42,697 nucleotides of DNA from an uncultured Alphaproteobacteria bacterium (lineage in GTDB: Bacteria; Pseudomonadota; Alphaproteobacteria; Rhodobacterales; Rhodobacteraceae), in NCBI GenBank assembly GCA_913031285.1, contig CAJWEI010000024.1, positions 1-42,697 of the forward strand, read 5' to 3'. The notes beneath the pieces were generated by a model. It ran no database searches. It was not told where the DNA came from and saw nothing but the letters and a program-made list of their open reading frames with translations. The first letter of the stretch is position 1. The number at the start of each line of letters is the position of its first letter. Positions 1 to 8,148 of this stretch are shown one piece after another. The position numbers were made by a program, and so were the translations under genes.

Positions 1-680
1 ATGATGGTAGGATGTCAAGCGTACGCTGATCCATTTTGCTACTTTGTACCATATAATTGCTGATAATAAACAGAAGCTTAGAAGCACACTTTATCTTTTT
101 GTTTATTTAAGTTTGAGAACGACATAGCGTGATGAAGTTACATTTAAGAGTTAAATATATATTTTATATTCCCAACGTACTAGTTTATGGCACTACCGGT
201 TAGTATGATCCCATCCATTTGATTGTTTCTTGATTTGAAGGCATTTCTGACATTCTTTCCAATAAACGCAGAATAGACGAATCAACTGTGGTGAGCGTTT
301 ATTTGCCTAACATAAGCCAACTCAAGAATTAACGGATCTTGATTGTTATTCATGTAACACAATTTTTATGACCTCAAAGGGTTGGATCCGATTTAAAGAA
401 CCAGACTAAGAGCCTGAGTGTGTAATCCCGATACCCACGCTTGCAATGGTTGTTTCGTTCTTGTCAAGGTTACAAGCATAGTTGATTTTCCGGGCACTGA
501 ATTGGATGGGCATAGATTGCTTTGGAGTATGTGATTTTTTATCGATACTCGCAGTTGTCTAACAAGCTTTTAAGGCGTTGGACTTTTTGAAAGGATATGC
601 AAATACTCTCCTTTCGATCCCCATTCTCTTTGGGTTCATTCTCTAGTGTTATCAAGGAGAACGTAAAAGCGTCCAGCGAC
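1..680. other. Gene-free stretch downstream of kdsA
   Basis: No open reading frame of gene size is present on either strand, and I recognise no tRNA, rRNA or other structured RNA. The stretch is AT-rich and lies 3' of the minus-strand kdsA. The only structure I can point to is a 9-base inverted repeat (261-269 with 295-303) and a weaker one (322-327 with 337-342). It could hold a 3' UTR, a decayed gene or the control region of a gene left of the window. Confidence 0.6.
261..303. repeat. Inverted repeat, 9-base perfect arms
   Basis: AATAAACGC at 261-269 is matched by its exact reverse complement at 295-303, with a 25-base loop. No T-run follows on either strand, so it does not look like an intrinsic terminator. 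It could be a weak RNA hairpin or chance in AT-rich DNA. Confidence 0.35.
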
Positions 681-1508
681 TTAAAGACCTTTGCGTAATG
701 CATCAAAAGTATGCAACTGCTGAATCAACGCTTCCATTTGATCTATCGGTATCATGTTAGGACCATCGCAAGGAGCGTTGTCGGGGTCTTGATGGGTTTC
801 AATGAAAACACCGCTGACGCCCATGGCACAAGCAGCGCGCGCAAGGCCAGAAACAAATTGTCGTTCACCTCCGGATTTGTTGCCATGACCGCTTGGTTGC
901 TGGACTGAATGAGTCGCATCAAAAATTACTGGATAGCCGATTTCTGCCATTATTTGTAGACCGCGAAAATCATTGACCAGTGTGTTGTAGCCAAAGCTTG
1001 TCCCGCGTTCGCACAGCATAATGTCTGAATTTCCAGTTCGCGCAATTTTTTCTGCAACGTTCTGCATATCCCAAGGTGCGAGGAACTGACCTTTTTTAAC
1101 ATTAATAGGCCTACCTGCATTGCCTGCTGCGATTAACAGATCTGTTTGGCGGCATAAAAATGCGGGTATTTGCAGTACATCGACAGCCTGAGCTGCTGCT
1201 TTACATTGGTGGGCTTCATGGACGTCTGTAATCACAGGGCAATCAAATGCCTTGGAGATATCCTGTAAAACGCGTAGGCCCTCTTGCATGCCAATGCCAC
1301 GGGCAGAAGAAATTGAGGATCGATTTGCTTTGTCGTAGCTTGCCTTGAATATGAACTTTGATCCGGTGCGATAGCAAACTTGGGCTAAATGCTCTGCCAT
1401 CATCATAGCGTGATCACGGCTTTCCAACTGACATGGGCCTGTGATGAAAGCGATTGGGTTATTACCCCCGATCTTTAGTTCGCCCACCTTGATCGTCTTT
1501 TGCTGCAT
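681..1508 (-). CDS. kdsA: 3-deoxy-8-phosphooctulonate synthase (KDO-8-P synthase), metal-dependent type
   Basis: Condenses arabinose 5-phosphate with phosphoenolpyruvate to KDO 8-phosphate in the cytoplasm, for the inner core of lipopolysaccharide. The 275-residue product has the usual length and the family motifs FKASYDKANRSS (about 54-65), LCERGTSFGYNTLV and DATHSVQQPSG. Residues Cys26, His200, Glu237 and Asp248 fall at a constant offset of 15 from the metal ligands known in the Aquifex enzyme (Cys11, His185, Glu222, Asp233). The segment GPC in place of the Asn-bearing GMN of the E. coli enzyme marks the metal-dependent class. A longer frame begins at TTG 1514, but AGGA at 1517-1520 sits 8 bases before ATG 1508 and only 2 before the TTG, so I take ATG. 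It is the last gene of the kdsD-kdsB-kdsA run. Confidence 0.96.
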   Translation of the reverse strand: MQQKTIKVGELKIGGNNPIAFITGPCQLESRDHAMMMAEHLAQVCYRTGSKFIFKASYDKANRSSISSARGIGMQEGLRVLQDISKAFDCPVITDVHEAHQCKAAAQAVDVLQIPAFLCRQTDLLIAAGNAGRPINVKKGQFLAPWDMQNVAEKIARTGNSDIMLCERGTSFGYNTLVNDFRGLQIMAEIGYPVIFDATHSVQQPSGHGNKSGGERQFVSGLARAACAMGVSGVFIETHQDPDNAPCDGPNMIPIDQMEALIQQLHTFDALRKGL

Positions 1509-1510
1509 AC

Positions 1511-2302
1511 TCAACGTCCTAAAACCTGTTCGATGCGCTCCACGTCTTCGGGGTTGTTAAGCTCCCAAAATAAGCGGCCTTTTCCATCAACTTCAACACA
1601 TTTTATTTTTTGTCCATTTTCAAGAAATCGCAGCTGTTCCAGTCCCTCTGATTTTTCAAGAGGTCCCTCTGGCCAATTTGTGTAAGCTTTAAGCGTTTCC
1701 GGCCTGTAGGCATAAACGCCCACATGATGGTAAAATGGCAGATTGTTTGGGTCTGCAAGATGTTGCTGACTGAGATAAGGCAGCACTTCTTTTGAAAAAT
1801 AAAGTGCGTATCCGGATCTATCGAAGACAGCTGTTGTACCTCCAACACGCCCATTGAGGCGATCATCCTTAAAATGACTATAGGATTGAGGGTCAACCTT
1901 TAAAACTGGAGTTGCCATATGAGCTATATTGTCCCGAAGCATTTCGTCCATTAAGTCTTCAATAAACCATTCTGGGGTCAAGGGCGCATCGCCTTGAAAA
2001 TTAATAACTAGGTCGACCTCTAACGTGGCCCGCATCATTGCATCAGCACACCTTTCAGTGCCATTGGCACAATTTGAAGACGTCATTATGACCTCTGCAC
2101 CGAATGCGTGAGCTTCTGATTGAATTCTCGTATCATCTGTCGCGACATAGATTGAATCGATACCCTTCACTCTGCATGCAGTTTCATAACTTAGCTGAAT
2201 GAGACTTTTGCTTTGTCCGTCGGACATGCGAAGCATTGCCAGCGGCTTCCCTGGGTACCGTGTTGAGGCATATCGGGCAGGTATTATAATGCTTGTTTTC
2301 AT
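1511..2302 (-). CDS. kdsB: 3-deoxy-manno-octulosonate cytidylyltransferase (CMP-KDO synthetase)
   Basis: Activates KDO with CTP to CMP-KDO, the donor for lipid A core glycosylation. The 263-residue protein opens with the nucleotide-binding segment IIPARYASTRYPGKPLA (6-22), followed by VATDD (53-57) and NFQGDAPLTPEW (101-112). The last motif is usually NVQGDEP in enterobacterial KdsB; the DAPLTP form is what I recall from Rhodobacterales homologues. The ATG start overlaps the kdsD stop as ATGA, with an AGG-type binding site 6 bases upstream. Its own stop lies 2 bases from the kdsA ATG, so the three genes are probably translated from one message. Confidence 0.93.
   Translation of the reverse strand: MKTSIIIPARYASTRYPGKPLAMLRMSDGQSKSLIQLSYETACRVKGIDSIYVATDDTRIQSEAHAFGAEVIMTSSNCANGTERCADAMMRATLEVDLVINFQGDAPLTPEWFIEDLMDEMLRDNIAHMATPVLKVDPQSYSHFKDDRLNGRVGGTTAVFDRSGYALYFSKEVLPYLSQQHLADPNNLPFYHHVGVYAYRPETLKAYTNWPEGPLEKSEGLEQLRFLENGQKIKCVEVDGKGRLFWELNNPEDVERIEQVLGR
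1517..1520 (-). promoter_or_regulatory. Ribosome binding site deciding the kdsA start
   Basis: AGGA on the minus strand, inside the 3' end of kdsB, lies 8 bases before ATG 1508. It supports that start over the upstream TTG at 1514. Confidence 0.6.
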
Positions 2303-3261
2303 ATGGCACCTGCACGCAAAAGATCATGAATATGCAAGATCCCTTGAGGGTGGTTCTCTTGATCCGCAACGACCAATACACTGATTTTACAATTATTCAT
2401 AATTCTCAGTGCGTCTGCTGCAAAGGCGTCCTCGGAAATGACTACAGGATCATTACTAGCGATATCGCCTGCTGTTTTATCCATAAGGTGGTGCATGTGA
2501 CGCCTCAAGTCACCGTCCGATATTATACCCGTAATTTTTCTGGCTTTTATAAGCACCGCAATACCAAATCCTTTGGAAGTCATTTCGATCAACGCATCTT
2601 GCATGGAAGTTTCGGGTGTCACTTGTGGAATTTTGTCCCCAACATGCATAAGATCTTTAATTCTTTTCATTTGCGAACCCAGGTTACCACCCGGATGAAA
2701 AATTTTGAAATTCTCGGTGTTAAAGTTCCTTTCGCGCATTAAGGAAACGGCCAAAGCATCACCAAGTGCCAATGTCATAGTGGTTGAGGTTGTTGGAGCC
2801 ATTCCAATTGTACAGGCTTCTGCTGCATCGGGCAACTCAAGCGCAAAGTCAGCCGCTCGCATGAGCGTGCTGTCTGAGTTTGACGAAATTGCAGCAATCG
2901 GAATTAAGAAGCGCCGCGTGTGCGCGACAATATTGTGCATTTCGCTGGTTTCACCAGAATTCGAAATTAGTAAGCAAATGTCACCCTCAACGATCATACC
3001 CATATCACCGTGACTTGCTTCCGTCGCATGAACAAAATATGAAGGTGTTCCAGTGCTTGCGAGTGTGGCGGAAATTTTGCGCCCGATGTGGCCAGATTTT
3101 CCCACACCTGCGACGACAACCCGACCCTTACAGTTGATAATAGCATTGATTAAGCGGGTGAAATCTTCCGGCAGATTGTTTGCCAGTTTTTCCAATGCTT
3201 GTGACTCAATTTTGAGCACGTTACGCGCCGTTTCAAGTGAGGAAATCACAATTGTAGGCAT
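2299..3261 (-). CDS. kdsD: Arabinose 5-phosphate isomerase, KpsF/GutQ family (SIS + two CBS domains)
   Basis: Interconverts ribulose 5-phosphate and arabinose 5-phosphate, the first step of KDO synthesis. The 320-residue protein has an N-terminal SIS sugar-isomerase domain with GVGKSGHIG (52-60), HATEASHGDMG (78-88) and a LISNSGET segment. Two CBS repeats occupy roughly residues 205-320, which is the standard architecture and length. The ATG at 3261 has AGGA 4 bases upstream. It shares an ATGA overlap with kdsB and follows the epimerase gene by 49 bases on the same strand, so KDO supply and the UDP-sugar step may be co-transcribed. The genetic setting with kdsB and kdsA favours the LPS role over a GutQ-like one. 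Confidence 0.94.
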   Translation of the reverse strand: MPTIVISSLETARNVLKIESQALEKLANNLPEDFTRLINAIINCKGRVVVAGVGKSGHIGRKISATLASTGTPSYFVHATEASHGDMGMIVEGDICLLISNSGETSEMHNIVAHTRRFLIPIAAISSNSDSTLMRAADFALELPDAAEACTIGMAPTTSTTMTLALGDALAVSLMRERNFNTENFKIFHPGGNLGSQMKRIKDLMHVGDKIPQVTPETSMQDALIEMTSKGFGIAVLIKARKITGIISDGDLRRHMHHLMDKTAGDIASNDPVVISEDAFAADALRIMNNCKISVLVVADQENHPQGILHIHDLLRAGAI

Positions 3262-3310
3262 TTCATCCTTTTCTTGGGGTTCGAAACGTTAAATCTACAG
3301 TCCAATTAAC

Positions 3311-4318
3311 TTATATTGCATTGCGATAATAGCCCAGATACCATTCTACAAATAATTTTACGCCCACATTTAGTTCTGTTGTAGGTGAATAGCCTGTCAG
3401 GGCTCGCAACAACCTTGTGTCTGCCCAAGTCGTGGGAACGTCGCCTGGTTGCATGCCCATGAAATTTTGAATCGCTTCTTTTCCAAGCTCTTCTTCCAAG
3501 CTGGTAATAAAATCTTTCAACTCAATAGGACTGTTATTGCCAATATTAATGATGCGGTATGGGGCTACAGGCGATAGGCTATCAAATGTGGTCGAGATAG
3601 GGATTTTTCCCGGCGCCTTATCCAGAAGAAGGCACAAAGCGTGCACTAAATCATCCACATAGGTGAAATCTCGTTTCATTTCGCCAAAATTGTAGACGTC
3701 AATTGGAGAACCATTAAGGATCCTCTTTGCAAATTTCATTGGCGCCATATCTGGACGCCCCCAAGGACCGTAGACAGTAAAAAAGCGAAACATGGTGATT
3801 GGCAGCTGATAAATATGAGCATAAGAATGAGCCATTGCCTCTGTAGCTTTCTTGGTGGCGGCATAAAATGAAATTTGGTGATCTGCTTTTTGTGTTTCGC
3901 GATATGGCATGGCGGTGCTCGCTCCATAAGCAGAGGAGGTTGAAGCCAAAAGCATGTGTTTGGGTGGGTTGTTCCGCGCGGCTTCCAAAAGTTCAAAAGT
4001 CCCAACTAGGTTATTCTCCAAGAAAACGCGGGGATTGTCTATCGAATAGCGCACGCCTGCCTGCGCAGCGAGATGGATAACTGCGTCAATTGAGTTGTTT
4101 TTAAAAACATCATTCAAAACATCAGGCTTTTGAATCTTGGCTTTCGTGAAGTGGAACTGTTCCTGCTCCAACAACTCTGCCAGACGGGCGTTCTTAAGGC
4201 GCGGATCATAATAATCGTTCAAGTCATCTATGCCAGTGACATTGTGGCCTTGAGCCAAAAGCTGACCGGCGGCGTTTGCGCCAATAAAGCCCGCAACCCC
4301 AGTGATCAGAACATGCAT
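3311..4318 (-). CDS. NAD-dependent epimerase, probable UDP-glucuronate 4-epimerase
   Basis: A short-chain dehydrogenase-type nucleotide-sugar epimerase, likely making UDP-galacturonate from UDP-glucuronate for surface polysaccharide. The 335-residue product has the NAD-binding GVAGFIG (7-13), the Ser of STSSAYGAS (about 127-129) and the YxxxK pair Tyr152/Lys156. The segments NDYYDPRLKNARL and RFFTVYGPWGRPDMAPMKF are typical of the UDP-glucuronate epimerase (CapI/LspL) branch rather than GalE. The open frame extends to a TTG at 4336, but AAGGG at 4327-4331 lies 8 bases before ATG 4318 and the protein then begins directly with the Rossmann strand. It is the first gene of the apparent operon with kdsD-kdsB-kdsA. 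Substrate is inferred from motifs only. Confidence 0.85.
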   Translation of the reverse strand: MHVLITGVAGFIGANAAGQLLAQGHNVTGIDDLNDYYDPRLKNARLAELLEQEQFHFTKAKIQKPDVLNDVFKNNSIDAVIHLAAQAGVRYSIDNPRVFLENNLVGTFELLEAARNNPPKHMLLASTSSAYGASTAMPYRETQKADHQISFYAATKKATEAMAHSYAHIYQLPITMFRFFTVYGPWGRPDMAPMKFAKRILNGSPIDVYNFGEMKRDFTYVDDLVHALCLLLDKAPGKIPISTTFDSLSPVAPYRIINIGNNSPIELKDFITSLEEELGKEAIQNFMGMQPGDVPTTWADTRLLRALTGYSPTTELNVGVKLFVEWYLGYYRNAI

Positions 4319-4326
4319 TTTTGCTA

Positions 4327-4331
4327 CCCTT
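4327..4331 (-). promoter_or_regulatory. Ribosome binding site deciding the epimerase start
   Basis: AAGGG on the minus strand, 8 bases before ATG 4318. It overlaps the alternative TTG (4336) region and therefore argues for the ATG. Confidence 0.55.
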
Positions 4332-4537
4332 TTCAAAATATGTTTATTTGATAATGTATAGGTCTGAATATGTCATCCGCCAAAGCATCCTAACGCGAGT
4401 GGTCAACAAAAGGTACCTAAACTTCAGGCATCATGTGAGTAAATTTTTTATTTCATTTTTGTTCGTTTTACGTCAGAAATTGTTCTTAATTAAAAGTTTT
4501 TGGCGCACGGCGCGACTGAAGATAAAGTGAGCAAAAT

Positions 4538-5539
4538 ATGGTAGACCCTCAAACATCTCAACTTGTTAAAGCCGCACGTTTAAGCGTTGCTCCCATGATG
4601 GATTGGACAGATCGTCACTGTCGCTATCTGCATCGGATGATGTCGCGCCATACGCTTCTCTACACAGAAATGGTCACGGCGCCGGCGCTAGTACGGGGCG
4701 AGGCGGTGCATTTGTTGGAGTTTAACCCAGAGGAACATCCTATTGCTCTTCAGCTAGGAGGGTCGAATCCTGCCGAATTGTCCAAGGCGGCCCGCCTTGG
4801 ACAGGAAGCGGGCTATGATGAGATCAATCTTAATGTTGGGTGTCCATCTGACCGTGTTCAGTCAGGCACATTTGGGGCGACCCTGATGAAAAGTCCAGCG
4901 TTGGTCGCAGATTGTTGCGCAGCGATGCGAGCTGCGGTTGATATCGATGTGACGGTAAAATGTCGTATCGGAGTGGATGATCAGGTGCCGCAAGATATTT
5001 TGCCAGAATTTTTGTCCCAAGTTTCTGCCGCTGGCATTTCGCGCTTTGCGGTACATGCGCGCAAAGCCTGGCTTGATGGACTTAGTCCCAAGGAAAATCG
5101 CGATATTCCACCTCTTGACTATGATCTTGTGAAGCAGATGAAGCGGCTTTTCCCAGCGCTACATCTTTCAGTCAACGGCGGAATTAAGTCGCTTGCGCAC
5201 GCGAGAAGTTTTCTAGACGCAGGATTGGATGGAGTGATGATCGGGCGTGCGGCCTATCATCGGCCCAGTGATATTCTGGCCTTCGCAGATCACGTTATTT
5301 TTGGAGAAGACCAAACATGCGACCCAGTGAAAATTGTGAATCAAATGCTGCCATATATTGAAGCGCATATGATTGCTGGTGGCAAGTTAAATCACATCAC
5401 TCGTCACATGCTTGGCCTGTTTGCGTCAAAACCCGGTGCTAGGGCTTGGCGCAGATTATTGTCTGAAAGCGGTCATATTGGTGGGCCGGAATTAGTTCTT
5501 GAAGCACTCTCATATATTTCTCAAGCGGAAGTTGCCTGA
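4538..5539 (+). CDS. dusA: tRNA-dihydrouridine synthase A
   Basis: FMN enzyme that reduces uridine in the tRNA D-loop. The 333-residue protein shows the family opening SVAPMMDWTDRHCR (16-29), the catalytic cysteine Cys102 in NVGCPSDRVQSG, Lys141 in VKCRIGVDD, His173 and the phosphate-binding VNGGI (212-216) and MIGRAAY. The block HARKAWLDGLSPKENR (173-188) is the DusA signature and separates it from DusB and DusC. The ATG is preceded by GTGAG at 8 bases. It stands alone, diverging from the epimerase-kds operon across a 219-base AT-rich gap that must hold promoters for both directions. Confidence 0.95.
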   Translation: MVDPQTSQLVKAARLSVAPMMDWTDRHCRYLHRMMSRHTLLYTEMVTAPALVRGEAVHLLEFNPEEHPIALQLGGSNPAELSKAARLGQEAGYDEINLNVGCPSDRVQSGTFGATLMKSPALVADCCAAMRAAVDIDVTVKCRIGVDDQVPQDILPEFLSQVSAAGISRFAVHARKAWLDGLSPKENRDIPPLDYDLVKQMKRLFPALHLSVNGGIKSLAHARSFLDAGLDGVMIGRAAYHRPSDILAFADHVIFGEDQTCDPVKIVNQMLPYIEAHMIAGGKLNHITRHMLGLFASKPGARAWRRLLSESGHIGGPELVLEALSYISQAEVA

Positions 5540-6525
5540 GTAAATCGTGCAGCTGTAAAAAATTTGATATAAGGCGATGACAACTTGGTCGCCATTATTA
5601 AGCTCGAAATGTTCGATGATCTACATGCCATTGAGATTTTTATGAAGCAAAGGAAACTTCCAAACAACGAAAAGCACTTGTTTGATCGTAAAACGGAGAG
5701 TTGGATTTTTTTGAACCAGTGTCGAGATAGTTTACAGATTTCGCTGCTGCGAAATATGCACACTTGAGCAATAAACCGATTCATTACGAGGGGATAGGTA
5801 GACACAAGATTTTTGGCTTAATAAGAACGTACCAGTTGTGGTACATTCTATGTCTCGATTCAATCATTTGCAAGTGTGTGGTTTCATGCAGCTTCAGAAA
5901 AACATTAATTTGTATAGGGAGGGTTAGTTCTGAGAAAAACAAGGCTTGCTATAAAATATTCTCTCAACTTAACTATTATATTATTGCTGTTCAAATCAAG
6001 TTGGCGTGCGGAGTAGGCAAGTGCTTAAAAATATAATTATTGCAGAAGTCTGCTTAAATTATCAACGGTTTTGCGCCGCCCTATTTGTAAATATGCAAAA
6101 ATGCAATGTTTAAAGAAGTGAGGGCAAATGGTAAGAAAAAGTGTTACCACAATGAGAGGTAGATCGGTTGATATTTGCGTTGCAAATCAGGCAAAGGCCA
6201 TATCCGCGATACTGCCATCTGGGTTTTGCAGCGGCTGTTCCAAAAACTGAACACAGATAAGACAAGTCTAAGATAAAAAGTTCACACTCGGTAAGTGCGA
6301 AATTATTGTTGGTTGCCAATTTGAAAATGAACTGTTCATTCCTGTCCATCTGCTCTGGTAAACTTCGAGCACTTGCGATTATCCGTCCTGATTGCAAATT
6401 AAGTTGATCTTGAGGCTTGAGGTAGGCGGCGCATTCCTTTAATTGATCCTAATTCATAGTAATTGATGCAGTTATGGGTCTACCTTAAGGACTGCTCAGG
6501 AAAGATCAGAAGGGTTCATAACAAC
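5540..6525. other. Long intergenic stretch between dusA and tig
   Basis: Almost 1 kb without a supportable gene. The short open frames here (5585-5767, 5764-6036, 6110-6397 reverse) have biased, Cys/Ile/Lys-rich composition, no good binding site and no family resemblance. I found no 6S, SRP, tmRNA or RNase P hallmark. It contains one good dyad (5826-5847), an A/T-rich centre, and just before tig a doubled CTTGAGG (around 6411-6424) and repeated TAATTGAT. The region probably holds the tig promoter; the rest may be decayed sequence. Confidence 0.5.
5826..5847. repeat. Dyad symmetry, GTACCA-N4-TGGTAC core
   Basis: The perfect 6-base arms at 5829-5834 and 5839-5844 extend to 10-base arms with one mismatch (5826-5835 and 5838-5847). 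The loop is GTTG. No T-run follows, so it reads more like an operator or RNA hairpin than a terminator. No regulator is identifiable. Confidence 0.4.
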
Positions 6526-7863
6526 ATGCAGGTCACTGAGACGTTGAACGAAGGCCTTAAACGCGCCTACTCCATTGTTATTACGGCAAGCGAACTTAAC
6601 GAAGCGGTCGACGAAAAACTGCTTGAGGCGCAGCCAGAAGTAGAGCTAAAAGGATTTCGCAAAGGAAAAGTGCCTTTGCCTTTGTTAAAAAAACAGTTTG
6701 GAAAGCGTCTGATGGGTGAAGCGATGCAGGAAAGTATCGACGGTGCTATGAATAAGCATTTTGAAGATAGTGGAAACAAACCTGCCATGCAGCCCGAAGT
6801 CAAAATGACGAATGATGACTGGAAAGACGGCGACGATGTCTACGTCGATATGAGCTATGAAGCATTGCCGCTAGTTCCCGAGCTTGATTTGAAAACCATC
6901 AAGCTGGAAAGAATGGTTGCGAAAGCTGACGATACGGCTGTAAAAGAAGCGCTTGATAATTTGGCACAAACTTCACAGGATTTTAAAGACCGCGGAAAAA
7001 CAGCGAAAGCCAAAGATGGTGATCAATTGGTCATAGATTTCCTTGGCAAAGTAGATAATTTGGCATTTGAAGGCGGCACTGCTGAAGATTATCCTCTAGT
7101 TCTTGGCTCAAATAGCTTTATCCCAGGTTTTGAAGAACAACTGGTCGGCAGCAAACTCGGGGAAGACAAAAACGTTACAGTCACATTCCCAGAGGATTAC
7201 GGTAATGACGGTCTGGCGGGCAAGGCAGCTGTTTTTGAATGTAAGATCAAGGCTGTCAAGCAGCCTGTAGCTGCTAAAATCAATGATGAATTAGCCGCAA
7301 AATTTGGCGCTGAGGATCTCAAAGCACTAAAAGGCCAATTATCTGAACGTTTAGAGGCAGAATACGCAGGCGCAGCACGTGCTGTGATGAAACGCCACTT
7401 ACTGGACGAATTAGACAAAATGGTATCTTTTGATTTGCCGCCTTCCCTTCTTGAAGCTGAGAGCAAACAGATCGCCCATCAACTTTGGCATGAAGAAAAC
7501 CCTGAGGTCGAGGGCCATGACCATGGCGAAGTAGATATTACCATTGAGCATACAGAATTAGCGACGCGTCGAGTGCGACTAGGACTTTTATTGGCCGACC
7601 TTGGACAGCGGGCCAACGTAGAAGTGAGTGATCAGGAGATGCAGCAATCGATGATGCAACAGGCGCGTCAGTACCCTGGTCAGGAACGTGAATTCTTTGA
7701 GTTCATTCAAAAAAATGAGCAGATGCAACAGCAGATGCGAGCGCCTATATTTGAAGATAAAGTGATTGATTATGTCTTTGAGTTGGCTCAAATCTCAGAG
7801 AGAGACGTTGACAAGGAAACGCTGCAAAAAGCAGTGGAAGATTTGGAAACAGAAGATAGCTGA
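6526..7863 (+). CDS. tig: Trigger factor (ribosome-associated chaperone and prolyl isomerase)
   Basis: Binds the ribosome near the exit tunnel and shields nascent chains. The 445-residue protein has the N-terminal ribosome-binding domain with the signature GFRKGKVP (43-50), a central FKBP-like isomerase domain at roughly 155-245 with [16 protein letters not shown] and FIPGFEEQL, and a helical C-terminal domain rich in Gln and Glu (EMQQSMMQQ). An open frame continues upstream to 6463, but [13 protein letters not shown] is the standard family N-terminus and AAGGG lies 11 bases before ATG 6526. In many alphaproteobacteria tig is distant from clpPX, as here (about 18 kb). A terminator follows at 7906-7941. 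Confidence 0.97.
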   Translation: MQVTETLNEGLKRAYSIVITASELNEAVDEKLLEAQPEVELKGFRKGKVPLPLLKKQFGKRLMGEAMQESIDGAMNKHFEDSGNKPAMQPEVKMTNDDWKDGDDVYVDMSYEALPLVPELDLKTIKLERMVAKADDTAVKEALDNLAQTSQDFKDRGKTAKAKDGDQLVIDFLGKVDNLAFEGGTAEDYPLVLGSNSFIPGFEEQLVGSKLGEDKNVTVTFPEDYGNDGLAGKAAVFECKIKAVKQPVAAKINDELAAKFGAEDLKALKGQLSERLEAEYAGAARAVMKRHLLDELDKMVSFDLPPSLLEAESKQIAHQLWHEENPEVEGHDHGEVDITIEHTELATRRVRLGLLLADLGQRANVEVSDQEMQQSMMQQARQYPGQEREFFEFIQKNEQMQQQMRAPIFEDKVIDYVFELAQISERDVDKETLQKAVEDLETEDS

Positions 7864-7905
7864 GAATTTTAAAATATTTAAGGGCTTTTCAAAAAATCAA
7901 TTTAA

Positions 7906-7941
7906 AAAAAGCGCAGGTTGGAATATCAAAATGCGCTTTTT
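7906..7941 (+). terminator. Probable intrinsic terminator after tig
   Basis: Arms AAAAAGCGC (7906-7914) and GCGCTTTTT (7933-7941) pair over 9 bases around an 18-base loop. The A-run before and T-run after would let it work in both directions. It lies 43 bases past the tig stop. Confidence 0.6.
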
Positions 7942-8148
7942 AGCTTGAAATGCTTGATATAAATCATACTGATGAAATAATTTAGATGTTGTATTTTGCC
8001 AAAAGCTAAAGCCGAAGAGGATTTCTTACCGCTTTGGTATTGATAATGTTGCAAAATACTCTCAGGATTTGCACCAAATGATAGGTTTAAATGCCGTTAT
8101 GGCACGCTACATCCTTTTTATGCTAAGATTTATTTTTTTTATCTCTCA

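Noticed and set aside
2293-2742. 149-codon frame opposite kdsD
   Set aside because: The kdsD frame has SIS and CBS motifs and operon overlaps; this frame has none.
5764-6036. 90-codon plus-strand frame after dusA
   Set aside because: Rich in Ile, Cys and Lys with no binding site; typical of AT-rich non-coding DNA.
6110-6397. 95-codon minus-strand frame before tig
   Set aside because: No ribosome binding site or family signal; composition not protein-like enough to report as a gene.
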